Origin: Siderastrea siderea
Lineage: Eukaryota > Cnidaria > Anthozoa > Scleractinia > Rhizangiidae
NCBI GenBank assembly: GCA_964030785.1
Contig: OZ034975.1
Coordinates: 22,169,142-22,233,141 of the forward strand
DNA: 64,000 nucleotides
Direction: 5' to 3'
Each line of letters starts with the position of its first letter. Position 1 is the stretch's first letter. The position numbers were made by a program, and so were the translations under genes. The notes under the pieces are model-generated. The model did no database searches, was not told the DNA's origin, and worked only from the letters and a program-made list of their open reading frames with translations. Shown one piece after another: positions 1 through 9,996 of the stretch.

Positions 1-3000
1 TGAACGAATCATGCATGTCTATAACTTAACTGATATCTGGCGCAACTTAAACCCAAATACGGAATGTTTTACTTGGAGAAACAAAGCGCTTAAAATCCAA
101 TGCCGACTTGACTACTTTCTCATTTCTAACGATCTCAACAGCCTAGTAACATCCTGTACAATCTTGAATTCTCCAGAAACCGATCACTCTGCAATCACAC
201 TACATCTCAAATCAGAGGATCTAAAGCAAGATAGAGGCCCGGGCTTCTGGAAATTTAATAACTCATTACTACAAGACTCCGAGTACGTTACCATTCTTCA
301 AGAAAATATAAAGGATTATAAAGAAAAATACTCTGCTATTGAAGATTTAGGGCTAAAATGGGACCTAATTAAAATGGAAATCCGGGGTTTTACAATTAAA
401 TATTCCAAGATGAAAGCAAAGAAACGCGAAAATGAAGAAATGGCGCTAAAAAAGAAAGCAGAAAAGCTGTTGTTAGAATCCGGAAAGAATCCGAAGGACA
501 AACAAATACTAAATGAGCTTTACGCGACTAATTTACGTCTACAGAACATAATGCATCATAAGACAAAAGGCGCTATTCTCAGAAGTAAAGCACGATGGCA
601 TGAACATGGTGAACGCAACACCAGATATTTCTTTAACCTTGAAAAGCGAAACCACTGTAGGAAAACGGTGACAAAATTGAAACTTGGTGAAAATAAGTAC
701 ACAAAAAATCAGTTTGAGATTTTACAAGAAGAAAAACGTTTTTACGAATCACTTTACAAATCCCAAAACATAGACAACAGCATCTTCCTCGCTTCCAAGT
801 TTTTCAATCCCGAGAACGTATCACCATTATCGCAAGAAGAAAAAGAGTCGTGTGAAGGCCTCCTCTCAGAAAACGAGTGTTTCAACGCTATTAAAGATTT
901 TAAGAATAATAAATCTCCTGGCACTGATGGATTTACAGCGGAGTTTTATAAGTTCTTTTGGCCAGAACTAAAAACCGAAATGACTTCTAGTTTCAATTAC
1001 GCTTTCCAGAATGGATCACTGTCAATAAGTCAGCGACGCGGAATTATCTCTCTCATTCCTAAAAAAAATAAAGATAAAACGCTCCTAGAAAATCTTAGAC
1101 CAATTTCACTCCTCAACGTGGATTATAAAATTTTGACTAAAGCAATTGCGAAGAGACTAGAAAAAGTACTACCTAGCATTATCAACCCTGACCAAACCGG
1201 ATACGTCAGGGGTCGTTACATCGGTGAAAATATAAGGCTAATTCAAGACCTCATGTTTTACACAAAAATGTTGGATAAACCAGGCGTCGCAATATTTCTG
1301 GACTTCCGAAAAGCTTTCGATACAATTGAATGGAATTACATCAACGCTGCTCTAAAACTTTTCAATTTTGGACCGGACCTATTAAATTGGTTCACCGTAT
1401 TATATAATCAAGTGTCCAGTTGTGTCCTAAACAATGGTCATGCATCTGAATTCTTCCTCCTGCAACGAGGAGTAAGACAAGGTTGTCCGTTATCTGGTCT
1501 TTTATTCGTAATCGGAATTGAATTATTTGCCAGAGCGTTAAAAAATGACCACACAATCAACGGCATCGAAGTAGAACAAAAGGAAATTAAAGTTACGCAA
1601 TACGCTGATGATACCACAGTCTTCGTGCGTGACCGTGAGTCGGTAACGCAGCTTCTAAAACTCTTAGAAGAATTCAAAATGAATTGTGGACTGGAAATTA
1701 ATACCACCAAAACAGAGGCGTTGTGGCTAGGTTCCTGGCGAAACAACAAGGAAACTCCTTATAATTTCAAATGGCCGAGGGAGCCTGTGCACGCCCTTGG
1801 TGTGCACTTCTCTTACGACGAACAACAGGCGAATAAGTTAAACTTCGAAGAAAAGGCTCGCAATTTAGAAACAATACTTAATGCCTGGAGAAGAAGAAAC
1901 CTTACTTTGATCGGTAGAATAAAAATCGTGAAAACCCTGGGAGTAGCTAAACTCATATATGGTACATCCGTTTTATCCATTCCAGAGCATTTTGCAGAGA
2001 GAGTCAACAAGCTTATCTTTAACTTCATATGGGAAGGTAAAACCGCAAAAATTAAAAAGAAGACGATCATTGCCGAAAAGAATCATGGTGGATTAAAGAT
2101 GTTAGACTTCGAAATAATGGAGAAAGCTCTGAAAATCGCTTGGATTAAAACAATACATGAACAAAGCGACGCTTCCTGGAAAACAATTCCCGAACAAGCA
2201 ACAAGTCATTATGGTGGTCTTTCGTTTTTAACAAAGTGCCGTTACGACACTAAGCTACTCGACCTACGAAAACTCCCTGCTTTCTATCATTCCGTACTAA
2301 AGTATTGGCAAGAATATAAACATTTAACCTCCTTTGAGGAAAAGAACCCGGAAAATGAGATCATTTGGAACAACTCTAGTATCCTGGTTGACCAAAAGCC
2401 GATTTTTTATAGCGCCTGGTTTAAAAAGGAAATTATACATGTCAAGGACCTGTTAAATGAAAATCGAGATTTCCTCTCTCTAGCTGACTTTAAACAAAAA
2501 TTCAAGGTCAACAACCCATTCACTATGTATTACGGTCTCATCAGAGCTATCCCGATCAGTTGGAAAATGTCAATTCGAAATTCATCTCGCAGTACCCAGA
2601 GCTCCCCTTCTGAAACCACACTATCAACAACAGTCATCTCCACTCGAGGGGCGTATAATGCTATCCTTGCTAGACGTTCCGCGACACCAACAAATGAAAC
2701 TAAAATTTTGAAATACGGGTTTAATACAGAAAATATTCACAACATTTATTTACTCCCTTTCCGGGTTACCACAGAGGCAAAGCTAATTGCTTTCCAGTTC
2801 AAAATAATACATAATATTCTGCCTACTCGTGTCAGCCTACTCCGTGCTGGCCTAGCAGACGACGACATTTGCCCTATTTGCAATTCCGAGAGGCAATCAC
2901 TTGTTCATATGTTCTATAGTTGCAGGGAATCGTCAATCTTTTGGGAACAGTTTACTCAATGGTGGAGCGAAAAATTTCTCGAAAAAATAACTTTATCAGA

Positions 3001-3480
3001 AGGTACGATTTTATTTGGGTGGCACCAAAACACCAGCAACGAGCGAGAGCTCAATTACATTCTTCTTATTGCAAAATACCATATTTTTGCAACTTGTATC
3101 TGCGAGGACAAGCTGAGCTTTGATCGCTTTCTTTTAAGACTGAAATCGAAATTAGAAGTTTTACGTAAAGTAGCCATAGCAAACAAAACGCTTCATAAAT
3201 ACAATGCTACTTGGGCACCTATACTGTAGGTTATTTATTTATTTATTTTTATTTTTTTTTCCCTTCTTCTGCTTTACTTACATTTTTTATTGCTTGTTAA
3301 TGTCAATCCTTAATTTATTTAACTGTGTTGTAGTTTATCTGTAGTGTATTTATATATACACACAGTATATATTTTGTATGTAGTGTAGGTATTGTTAGTG
3401 TTATTTGTTTGTTTTTTTGTTTTTTTTTACTGTTTGTAACGTAAGTTTCTGCAAATAAATAAAAATAAAAAAAAAATAAA
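1..3480 (+). mobile_element. LINE retrotransposon, L1/Tx1-like, 5' end outside the window
   Basis: A non-LTR element runs in from the left edge and ends in an A/T-rich tail of AATAAA-type units near 3455-3480. The single long ORF encodes the end of an AP endonuclease, a reverse transcriptase and a C-terminal zinc-binding motif. Bases 3230-3480 are its 3' UTR. The tail joins directly to codons of a Polinton PolB gene on the minus strand, so the LINE inserted into that gene. The matching target-site copy would lie left of the window. Clade assignment rests on the RT style (WKFNNSLL upstream region, YADD box) and is an inference. Confidence 0.88.
2..3229 (+). CDS. LINE ORF2-type polyprotein (partial): endonuclease end, reverse transcriptase, zinc motif
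   Basis: The reading frame is open at the window edge, so the protein starts further left; the first ATG seen is at 11. The first 70 residues match the end of an APE-type endonuclease (CRLDYFLIS, then DHSAI). Around residues 85-95 is GPGFWKFNNSLL, usual upstream of L1/Tx1 reverse transcriptases. RT motifs follow: LRPISLLNVDYKILTKAIA, LDFRKAFDTIEW, RGVRQGCPLSGLLF and the catalytic QYADDTTVF near residue 530. A CPIC..H....C zinc motif lies near residue 960. The ORF is intact within the window and shows no stop or frameshift, which suggests a fairly young copy. Confidence 0.9.
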   Translation, partial: ERIMHVYNLTDIWRNLNPNTECFTWRNKALKIQCRLDYFLISNDLNSLVTSCTILNSPETDHSAITLHLKSEDLKQDRGPGFWKFNNSLLQDSEYVTILQENIKDYKEKYSAIEDLGLKWDLIKMEIRGFTIKYSKMKAKKRENEEMALKKKAEKLLLESGKNPKDKQILNELYATNLRLQNIMHHKTKGAILRSKARWHEHGERNTRYFFNLEKRNHCRKTVTKLKLGENKYTKNQFEILQEEKRFYESLYKSQNIDNSIFLASKFFNPENVSPLSQEEKESCEGLLSENECFNAIKDFKNNKSPGTDGFTAEFYKFFWPELKTEMTSSFNYAFQNGSLSISQRRGIISLIPKKNKDKTLLENLRPISLLNVDYKILTKAIAKRLEKVLPSIINPDQTGYVRGRYIGENIRLIQDLMFYTKMLDKPGVAIFLDFRKAFDTIEWNYINAALKLFNFGPDLLNWFTVLYNQVSSCVLNNGHASEFFLLQRGVRQGCPLSGLLFVIGIELFARALKNDHTINGIEVEQKEIKVTQYADDTTVFVRDRESVTQLLKLLEEFKMNCGLEINTTKTEALWLGSWRNNKETPYNFKWPREPVHALGVHFSYDEQQANKLNFEEKARNLETILNAWRRRNLTLIGRIKIVKTLGVAKLIYGTSVLSIPEHFAERVNKLIFNFIWEGKTAKIKKKTIIAEKNHGGLKMLDFEIMEKALKIAWIKTIHEQSDASWKTIPEQATSHYGGLSFLTKCRYDTKLLDLRKLPAFYHSVLKYWQEYKHLTSFEEKNPENEIIWNNSSILVDQKPIFYSAWFKKEIIHVKDLLNENRDFLSLADFKQKFKVNNPFTMYYGLIRAIPISWKMSIRNSSRSTQSSPSETTLSTTVISTRGAYNAILARRSATPTNETKILKYGFNTENIHNIYLLPFRVTTEAKLIAFQFKIIHNILPTRVSLLRAGLADDDICPICNSERQSLVHMFYSCRESSIFWEQFTQWWSEKFLEKITLSEGTILFGWHQNTSNERELNYILLIAKYHIFATCICEDKLSFDRFLLRLKSKLEVLRKVAIANKTLHKYNATWAPIL

Positions 3481-3481
3481 A

Positions 3482-6400
3482 ATCAAAGGCTTGGATTTGG
3501 GTCTTGTTAAGGCGTTGTCCAAACTTCCCCCACATGGAGTTGAGCATGAGCTTGGCTAATGTTCGTAGGCCGGGGTTCTTTTTGATGTTGTCGTATTGAA
3601 GTTGAATACCTTCCTTCTCGTAGTAATCATGGATGTACTTCCTTTTTTCTTCTTCGGACATGTCTTGTTTAGGCCACCCACTGGCTTCCTGTTTGATGCG
3701 TAGCCAGGTGTTCACATAATCGGCGAAGAGGCCCTCACAGGTCTCGGGGAAATGCCAGACTTCGTAGATGTATTGGACTTGGTACCCCAATTCGACGGCT
3801 TTCTTTAATTCGGGACTGCACCAGGTACTGGTGAGGGCGCGTTGTTCGTCGGTGTGATGGCACTGGTAGGATCGGTCCAAAAGAGGTTTCTTCATTTCGT
3901 CTTGGACACAGGTAGCACAGAGGGGAAAGGTGAGTTTGTCGTCTTGACGGTAAGGCAGGACAGGATGGTAGAGATGACGGGGTGGTAGGACTTGGCATTG
4001 AATGAGGCCAAAGTACTGATGGATGTCGGTGTGACCCGGTTGGAAAATGAAGGTGGGATGTCCTTTGGGGTAGACACACGTCTTGTTGACCCACGGGTAC
4101 AAGGAGGTGACATCGATGTAGTGGATCTTTTGGCCGGGGGTGACACGATGGTAGAGTTTGATGGCATTGGTACGACCTCCACAGAAAGCGTCCCGAGGGT
4201 TAAGAGGTTTGATAAAGTTGAGTTCCCGGACGAAGGAGTCGATCTCTGGTTGGGTTTTTAGGAGGTGGTCCCATTCACATCCCCACATTTGAATGACGTT
4301 GTACCCTTGTTTGGTAAGCTTTTGGACTTTGTCTTGGGTGGCGTCATAGACGTCCTGCATGGTTCGATCATAGTTGCGGGGATGTTTTTCGTAGCGATTG
4401 GGATAACAGGTAGGGCATCCGTGGGTGAAACACCCTTGAAATTCGTAGACGGTGTGGGTGTCGGGGCAATAACCATCCACATGGATCTGGGTCCCGGGGA
4501 TCTTATACTCGCCGGCATTTCGGACATGTTGTACGTACTGGTGATGATGGTCTGGATAGGCACTGGCCAAGAGATCGTGGTCCTCGGCGGGGGTGAGATC
4601 TTGGAGGGCGCGTTGACGTAGTTGGTGATCGCACCAGGTTAACCAGTGAAGGGCTGGGATGGACTGATTGATGTTGTTGTTTCTCCAACCCTTATTACCG
4701 GCGGGTTCGCTGGCAATACTGTTAGGGATCATCCGGTTCATACGTAAATCTCGATTACAAGCCGAGGCAATGGTGACGTGTTCGAAGGGATTGAAGCCGG
4801 TCAAGTCTTCAAACATGCGTTTGAAAGTGAGACATCCTTGTTTCAAGAGTCGTACATCTGAGCTGCAATAGTCCAACAACTCTTGTTGGAAATCAAAGAC
4901 CACACCCTGGTCGCGTTGTTCTTGATGCCAGGTTTCGAAGGCTTGTCTGTCTTCGGGGGACATGGTCTCAGGCATGTAGTGATCGCGTGAGGGGAGGATG
5001 CCCACGTAGTTTTGATGCTCATCACCGGGTACGTTGAACTTGTGTGGGAAATACCCTTTGCAGAGTTCTGTCAAGCCAAAGGTTTTGGGAAACGCGGAGA
5101 GGGGCATCTGGAAGAAACTCATGGAATCAATGAAGCGGATGCGGTCATGCTTGATCTCTAAGAGTTTACAACCGTTGCGGAGTTGTTGGACGATTCGGTT
5201 GTCACTATAGTATTCTTGGATGATAAAGTACCCATCGTACCCTTGAAAATTATGAGCGATGACATTGACTTGACGGGTATCGTGGAGGGTCAAGGTATCC
5301 AACCATTCGAGAAAGTCACGGGTACAGGAGGGACCTGGGAAAGGCTCGGGTTCATCGTTGTCTTCGGTTTCGGCCACGACGAGATTCGCAATGTGTTTTT
5401 CGTGGGGTTGCATGGCTTCGATATCAAAGAAGACGTGTAAGGGAGGTAGGACGTCCTCCTCTTCCTCGTCCTCGGAGGCATGGGGTTCCGCGGCGGCGGC
5501 ACCTCGTTTGGCGCGAGGGCCTTTTTGACGGGTCCTCTTTCTCTTCTTTTCGTCTTGAGGCTTGGGGGCTCTTTGAACAAAACAAAGGTGATGGTCCGCG
5601 TGCACGTACTGATGACAAGAAGGGCAGTCTACGTGGTAACAACGGTGACGTTGAATGCGGGACAAGCCCACATTTTGTTGATAACAGTCAGGGCATCGGC
5701 GTCGTTGAGAGCACACGGAGGACTGGGGGTCCGTGGCGGGTTTGCCAGCATGGGTCTTGCCGACATGGGCTTGCAAACAGGTGGGTCCAAAAAAGTCCCG
5801 ATGACACGACGGGCAACGTTGAGTAGCTTTGAGGTGTCGGGGGTAAGCATGGATAAAATCGGGGCAGTCTTTCTGTCGACAGGCTCCACACAACTTGTTC
5901 TTGGTGCATCGATGCAGTCCCTCGGTGTTGTAGGGTTTCCAACAATCCGCACAGATATAACTGGACCCGAAAAACCCCGGCAAACGGGTAATGACGTCGT
6001 AATGGTCTTTGTTGTGCAACAGGATCAGTTGTTTGTCACAAAGGGGCCCAAACGTCGTGATGTGGAACGATCGCTGCGCATCGACCAGGATGATCTGGTA
6101 ACCGGTGAGGGAGGGGGCTTGACTGAATTGGGTCAAGGCGTCGTAACTACATGGGCCCCAGGGTACCTTGGCTTCATTCTGGAGGTCCCAAGCTAGGGTT
6201 CTCTGCAGGGATTTTCCCCGGCGAATGCTATTCCATTTCGGGTGTTGGTCCACGCGAGCTTTGGCGACCACGAGGGCTCTGGCACAGCAGAGGTCATCAC
6301 TGTTTTGGATGCGGATGATCGATTTGGAATTTTTTCTCAACAGGTCCATCGTGGGATGACCTGGTTTCCCACGACGGGGTCTGCCGGTGCCTTGAGGAGC

Positions 6401-6841
6401 ATGATGGACTTGAGTGATGGATACTTGAAAGGAGTCATCCATTTCAAATTGTTCGTTGCTGTTGAGGGCTTGGGCTAAACGTTGGAACAGAGCCTCCACA
6501 CGCTCTGTGTCTCGACGCCATTCACCCGCACGTAATCCCCACCCCTGAAAATTATTGTGGAGCCTGTCCGAGGCGATGGTGAAGTAGAGGCGATCTTCAT
6601 CGTGGAGGTCGGTGGTGGTGGTTAACACTTGATCGACGGCTCGACGTAATCCATCTTGGAGAGCTTGGGTAATGTTTTGACCTGGAATCAAGTTCCCCCT
6701 TTGACGTAACTGGGTCTTGAAATGACGTTCTTGTACCCCCATGCGGTCACTCCTCCGATCCACAAACGGTTTTAATTGAAAGTCAAAGGTAACTTGCGCA
6801 GAGGGATCCAATCCCCCCCCCCACTTTGTTTTCGTTCCCAT
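3482..6841 (-). pseudogene. polB: Polinton-type family B DNA polymerase with OTU-like N-terminal region, interrupted by LINE
   Basis: Replicates the element, by analogy from a protein primer. About 1,120 codons are element-derived; the last ~25 codons of the open frame are LINE tail read antisense. Residues 180-282 carry D..C and HYDVI, the pattern of the OTU-like domain that precedes many Polinton PolBs. Residues 295-430 hold about six CxxC zinc pairs. Exonuclease motifs are FDIEAM (~473), HNFQGYDGYF (~527) and YCSSDVRLL (~657). A Cys-rich insertion with YEFQGCFTHGCP lies near 790. Polymerase motif A is IDVTSLYPWV (~906) and motif B is LMLNSMWGKFGQR (~1100). Motif C is absent because the LINE insertion starts just after motif B. 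The ATG at 6841 lies inside the overlapping LXCXE gene, so the natural N-terminus is uncertain. Confidence 0.93.
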
Positions 6842-7020
6842 TGGTCCAAGGCCTCTTCACAAATGTCGTCACTGTCCGCCATCTTTTCGGTGCAAATCAA
6901 ATGTTCCACACAGGAATTTGTGTCGTCTTCTGAATCACTTATCTCCAAACCAAGCATTGACATGATCTCACGTGTAGCGAGGCCGCTTGGCCCCGCCACA
7001 TCGTCTTCTTGAGTGGACAT
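6772..7020 (-). CDS. Small acidic protein with LXCXE motif (candidate adintovirus 'oncoid')
   Basis: An 82-residue ORF starts with ATG at 7020, about 35 bases downstream of a TATA box. It contains LICTE, a match to the LXCXE pocket-binding motif used by small DNA tumour viruses to bind Rb-family proteins, flanked by acidic stretches (SDSEDD before, DSDD after). LXCXE genes have been described in adintoviruses, so an early cell-cycle role is a reasonable inference. The 3' end overlaps the PolB start in another frame, and a run of 10 G (coding strand) lies in the overlap near 6813-6822. A one-base change there would read this ORF into PolB, so it may be an independent gene or an N-terminal extension of PolB. 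Confidence 0.6.
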   Translation of the reverse strand: MSTQEDDVAGPSGLATREIMSMLGLEISDSEDDTNSCVEHLICTEKMADSDDICEEALDQWERKQSGGGDWIPLRKLPLTFN

Positions 7021-7250
7021 GATCAGATGAACTCACTGGAGATCGGGGCTCTGTTTTTATAGAGAACAAAAAGGTCACGTGGGAGAAGGGGGTGGACCAA
7101 TCACCTTACCCGGACACAGGGTGCCCTAGGGAGGGGTGGGACGGGGTGGGGGGACCCCCCTCCCCCCTCTCTACTGGGGGTCCATGGGGCATGATGGGAA
7201 TGAATGAGAGACTATAAAACAGATGGATCCTCGGGCTGGAACATCTCAAG
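7021..7250. promoter_or_regulatory. Divergent promoter with TATA boxes on both strands
   Basis: TATAAAA at 7213-7219 (+) lies about 31 bases before the ATG at 7251. TTTTATA at 7055-7061 is a TATA box for the minus strand, about 35 bases before the ATG at 7020. Between them is a G/C-rich block with a run of G and C tracts around 7135-7170. The arrangement would drive the LXCXE/PolB side leftward and two small genes rightward, as expected for an early control region. Confidence 0.7.
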
Positions 7251-7658
7251 ATGGACTCTCGCCATGAGAATTTGTTAGAGGCCTTTGAAGAGTTCGTGCT
7301 CGATTTGGAAGTGGAAGAGATCTTGGGGAAAGTAAAGAGGGAGTTGTTGCTGAAGGACGATCAGTTGGGTGAGTTTGCCGAACGTTTAAAGGAACTCGAG
7401 CCGGAAAAAGTCGAGGCCCAGAGACGTCGAAGAGAACAGGCGCGTCCGTATCATCAATGGTGCTACCCTCAACTAACGTGTGAGTGGTTTGTGGAGGGGT
7501 TGGATTATTGCTGTGATTACTGGAGGTACCAATTCAAGAGACCACGGACACCTCCCGCAGCACCGCCACCATCGCCCAATGTCTGCCGGAAACGAGGGCC
7601 TCCGCCGCAGCAACCGACGACGACGCACCACGTACCGGCCAAACAACGACGACCTTAA
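7251..7658 (+). CDS. Small early-type protein of unknown function
   Basis: A 135-residue ORF begins 31 bases after a TATA box. The first 70 residues are charged and probably helical (EEFVLDLEVEEILGKVKREL, then KELEPEKVEAQRRRREQ). A Trp/Tyr/Cys-rich stretch follows (CEWFVEGLDYCCDYWRYQF), and the tail is proline-rich and basic. I do not recognise the family. Its last 80 bases overlap the next ORF in another frame, so leaky scanning or splicing may link the two. Position next to the divergent promoter suggests an early regulatory role. Confidence 0.6.
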   Translation: MDSRHENLLEAFEEFVLDLEVEEILGKVKRELLLKDDQLGEFAERLKELEPEKVEAQRRRREQARPYHQWCYPQLTCEWFVEGLDYCCDYWRYQFKRPRTPPAAPPPSPNVCRKRGPPPQQPTTTHHVPAKQRRP

Positions 7659-8772
7659 CGACTCTGACCCAGACGAGGACTTGAACGACGACGACTTGAA
7701 CGACATAGACTATGATCCCGACAATGACTATGACCCGAACGACGACGACGACGAAACGACAGAGTTACTGACGAAAGACGAACGACGACGGAGACGGAAC
7801 GCAATCAAAAAAGCTAGGTACAATGGTCGTTACCCAGAGAAAGCCCGAGCGAGGAATATTGTGAAAAAAGACAACTACCGAAGTAAGTATCCTGAGAAAG
7901 TGCGTGCTGCCAAAAAACGATACCGAGAACAATATCCGGATCGAGTGCGGGAGTCCAAAAGGCGTTATGAGGAGACGCATAAGGAGCAACGGCGTGCCCG
8001 CAAAAAAAAATGGGCCCAAAAGAACCGAGCACGTTGTGCCGAATACGAGCGGAAGTATAGAGAGAAACATCGGGAACGTTTGAGAGCCCAAGCGCGTGAA
8101 TATCGTCAAAAGAATCGTGTACGAATATTGGCGTACAAAAGGATGTACAATAAAAGGGCCAAAGCACGGGCGGCTCGTCGGGCATATCGTGCTGCGAACC
8201 ATGAGAAACTGCATGCGCAAAGAAGAGAGTACTACTGGGCGAACCGTGAGAGGTTGTTGGAGCTCGCTAAAAGGTACTACTACAACAAAAGGAAGCACGT
8301 GCCTCGCCCCAAAACGCCAAAAACACTGCGGGTGGTATTGACTAATTGTAGGACGCAACCTTCTCTGGAAACGTATTTGAATAACTTTTGTGCCTCCTTA
8401 CCTTCTGTAGAGAGACAGAAAACGGAAGAGAAAATCAAAGCATTAGGGCCCTTGAAACTGACCATTCCCTTGGAGGACTTTAAGAAATCGACGCCTAAAA
8501 TGTCTGAGAACTTTTCTTTTTCTGAATCATTTCTAGATTCTTATACTCTCACGGATATGGATTCGGGGGGTGTGCAAGTCATGGACCCCCCTGACTTGGA
8601 GGACTTTTCCTCTTTGTTGCAGAACATAACGCCTGACGAGTGGACCGAGTTACTGAAGGATGTGGAGGACTCTTGTTCCTTTGATCTGGAGGCATTGGTG
8701 CCCCCTGAAGACCTCGTTCATGACATGTCACCCGACGAGGGTGTTGATTTGATGTTTGATTTGGTGACTTGA
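7579..8772 (+). CDS. Repetitive basic protein with acidic tail, possible DNA-binding regulator
   Basis: I take the ATG at 7579; the open frame extends back to 7480 without support. The 397-residue protein has three parts. An acidic Asp/Asn run comes first (DLNDSDPDEDLNDDDLND). A basic region of roughly 190 residues follows, built of about fourteen degenerate 12-14-residue units with a Y-R-x(2)-[HYN]-x-E/D-x-[VL]-R pattern, e.g. YREKHRERLRAQ and YREQYPDRVRES. The C-terminus is strongly acidic with hydrophobic residues (DLEDFSSLL, DLEALVPPEDL), resembling activation domains. This layout fits a nucleic-acid-binding transcription regulator, but no named domain is recognised. Confidence 0.72.
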   Translation: MSAGNEGLRRSNRRRRTTYRPNNDDLNDSDPDEDLNDDDLNDIDYDPDNDYDPNDDDDETTELLTKDERRRRRNAIKKARYNGRYPEKARARNIVKKDNYRSKYPEKVRAAKKRYREQYPDRVRESKRRYEETHKEQRRARKKKWAQKNRARCAEYERKYREKHRERLRAQAREYRQKNRVRILAYKRMYNKRAKARAARRAYRAANHEKLHAQRREYYWANRERLLELAKRYYYNKRKHVPRPKTPKTLRVVLTNCRTQPSLETYLNNFCASLPSVERQKTEEKIKALGPLKLTIPLEDFKKSTPKMSENFSFSESFLDSYTLTDMDSGGVQVMDPPDLEDFSSLLQNITPDEWTELLKDVEDSCSFDLEALVPPEDLVHDMSPDEGVDLMFDLVT

Positions 8773-8785
8773 ACATTTCGTCTCA

Positions 8786-8822
8786 GTATTTTGACAGAAC
8801 ATTCGTATTTTGGCAGAACATT
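8786..8822 (+). repeat. Two 18-bp direct repeats, 19-bp period
   Basis: GTATTTTGACAGAACATT at 8786-8803 and GTATTTTGGCAGAACATT at 8805-8822 differ at one base. They follow the stop of the early gene at 8772 in the short gap between the two convergent transcription units. No gene is seen in 8773-8974. Confidence 0.8.
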
Positions 8823-8932
8823 GTTTTATTTGTTTTATCAAAAAACACGTGGAATCATTTTGTCTCCAAATGTGGTTGACACTACATCTTTTGTTTGAGA
8901 CAGTACAACGAACCAATGAGACATTTTCATTT

Positions 8933-8938
8933 TTTATT
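8933..8938 (-). terminator. AATAAA polyadenylation signal of the leftward cluster
   Basis: TTTATT on the plus strand is AATAAA on the minus strand, 37 bases after the stop codon of the PLA2-like gene at 8975. It would end transcripts of the late minus-strand genes before they meet the rightward early genes. Confidence 0.55.
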
Positions 8939-8974
8939 GACTCAACATGTAACTGGGAGGTGTTAATTAAATGT

Positions 8975-9334
8975 TTACAATTTTAAACGTTTCTTGGCTT
9001 GCATGATTTTCTTGACCACCCGTTCCGTCTTGGTTTTCTTGCCGGGTAAACGATCAATGGCTTGGATCATTTTGGTATCGGCTTTCCATTTATCTTGCAA
9101 ATTCTTGGCACGGCTGTAATCAATGTCGTGTTGTTTAGCAATCTGGTCCAAGCGATTGATCCCTGGATCCCCACGTTTCAGACGTTTGGCCAAATGGGTG
9201 CCAGGGCCCATGTATTGATACCCAGGCCAATGAAATTCCTTCCCCGTCTTAGCAATCCATTTTTGGACATCCAAGGCTCCTCCTCGTTGGGTGCGTTTCC
9301 GCTTGATACCCCTTCTCCTCCTCTGGGTGGGCAT
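8975..9334 (-). CDS. PLA2-like virion protein
   Basis: The 119-residue protein has a phospholipase A2-like core of the parvovirus VP1-unique-region type: calcium loop YMGPGT (residues 41-46) and catalytic pair HDIDY with His69-Asp70. Such domains help particles leave endosomes. The N-terminus is very basic and carries QRGGAL, a candidate protease-maturation site at residues 17-21, so the mature protein could begin just before the PLA2 core. The C-terminus is Lys-rich. The ATG at 9334 is six bases from the preceding stop at 9340, fitting a compact late cluster. Confidence 0.82.
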   Translation of the reverse strand: MPTQRRRRGIKRKRTQRGGALDVQKWIAKTGKEFHWPGYQYMGPGTHLAKRLKRGDPGINRLDQIAKQHDIDYSRAKNLQDKWKADTKMIQAIDRLPGKKTKTERVVKKIMQAKKRLKL

Positions 9335-9339
9335 CTTTT

Positions 9340-9996
9340 TTAGTCGCTGTCGTCGTAATCCAATCGACGTCGTAACTTTTTACCTTGGTACCAATCTTCC
9401 CAACCGGGTAAAGGTTTCAATCGTTCCACTTCACGAGCGGGTGCTTTGCCTTTGCCTTTGCCTTTCGCGACACCACTTTCGGCTAAATGCTTTTCCCAAG
9501 TCTTGCGACGTTCTTGCACGGCTTCTAAACGCGATTGTAGATCCCCTCGACTAGTGGATGGGCTCCCTTTCTTGACAATGGGAATTTTACTGGTAGTGGC
9601 TGCTCCTTTGCCTTTCTTGGTTGCAGGGGTAATGGGTGGTTTGGGCGTCGACGGGCTGCCTTTTATCATGCGCTTCAACCATTGTTCCACAGGTCCCGTC
9701 ACCAAATCCCCGGCCTCTTCTTCGCCTTCTTCGCCTGGTGGTCCACCCGGGGCACCCACTCCCACGCCTCCAGGAAATTGACGAATGCGTTTGGTTAACT
9801 TGGTTAATTCTTGACTCAACGGTTTGGTTTGAGCATTGACCAGGGCTGGGGGTAATTGGGAGTTGGCTAACAACACATGTTTTTTGGCGGCGAGCGTGGC
9901 GGCTTTGTTCAACAAGGCATTTCCGGTGAGTTCTCCTTTATAATATTGAATGAGTTGTTCCAAGTCCTTATGGGGAATCATGTAGACCTCGTCCAT
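9340..9996 (-). CDS. Proline/lysine-rich structural protein of unknown function
   Basis: The 218-residue protein begins with an ordered part (MDEVYMIPHKDLEQLIQYY), followed by a helical stretch, a Gly/Pro-rich linker with GAPGGPPGEEGEEEA near residues 80-95, and a long Lys/Pro/Ser-rich tail ending in acidic residues. The composition suits an internal core or scaffolding protein. It lies between a zinc-ribbon gene and the PLA2-like gene and overlaps the former by 19 bases. No family name can be given. Confidence 0.68.
   Translation of the reverse strand: MDEVYMIPHKDLEQLIQYYKGELTGNALLNKAATLAAKKHVLLANSQLPPALVNAQTKPLSQELTKLTKRIRQFPGGVGVGAPGGPPGEEGEEEAGDLVTGPVEQWLKRMIKGSPSTPKPPITPATKKGKGAATTSKIPIVKKGSPSTSRGDLQSRLEAVQERRKTWEKHLAESGVAKGKGKGKAPAREVERLKPLPGWEDWYQGKKLRRRLDYDDSD

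Noticed and set aside
5480..6196. 238-codon plus-strand frame within PolB
   Set aside because: It is antisense to zinc-finger and OTU-like parts of PolB, has no motif and no promoter.
8975..9334. Venom-type secreted phospholipase A2
   Set aside because: There is no signal peptide and there are almost no Cys residues; the gene lies in a virion cluster and the motif form is that of parvovirus-type capsid PLA2.
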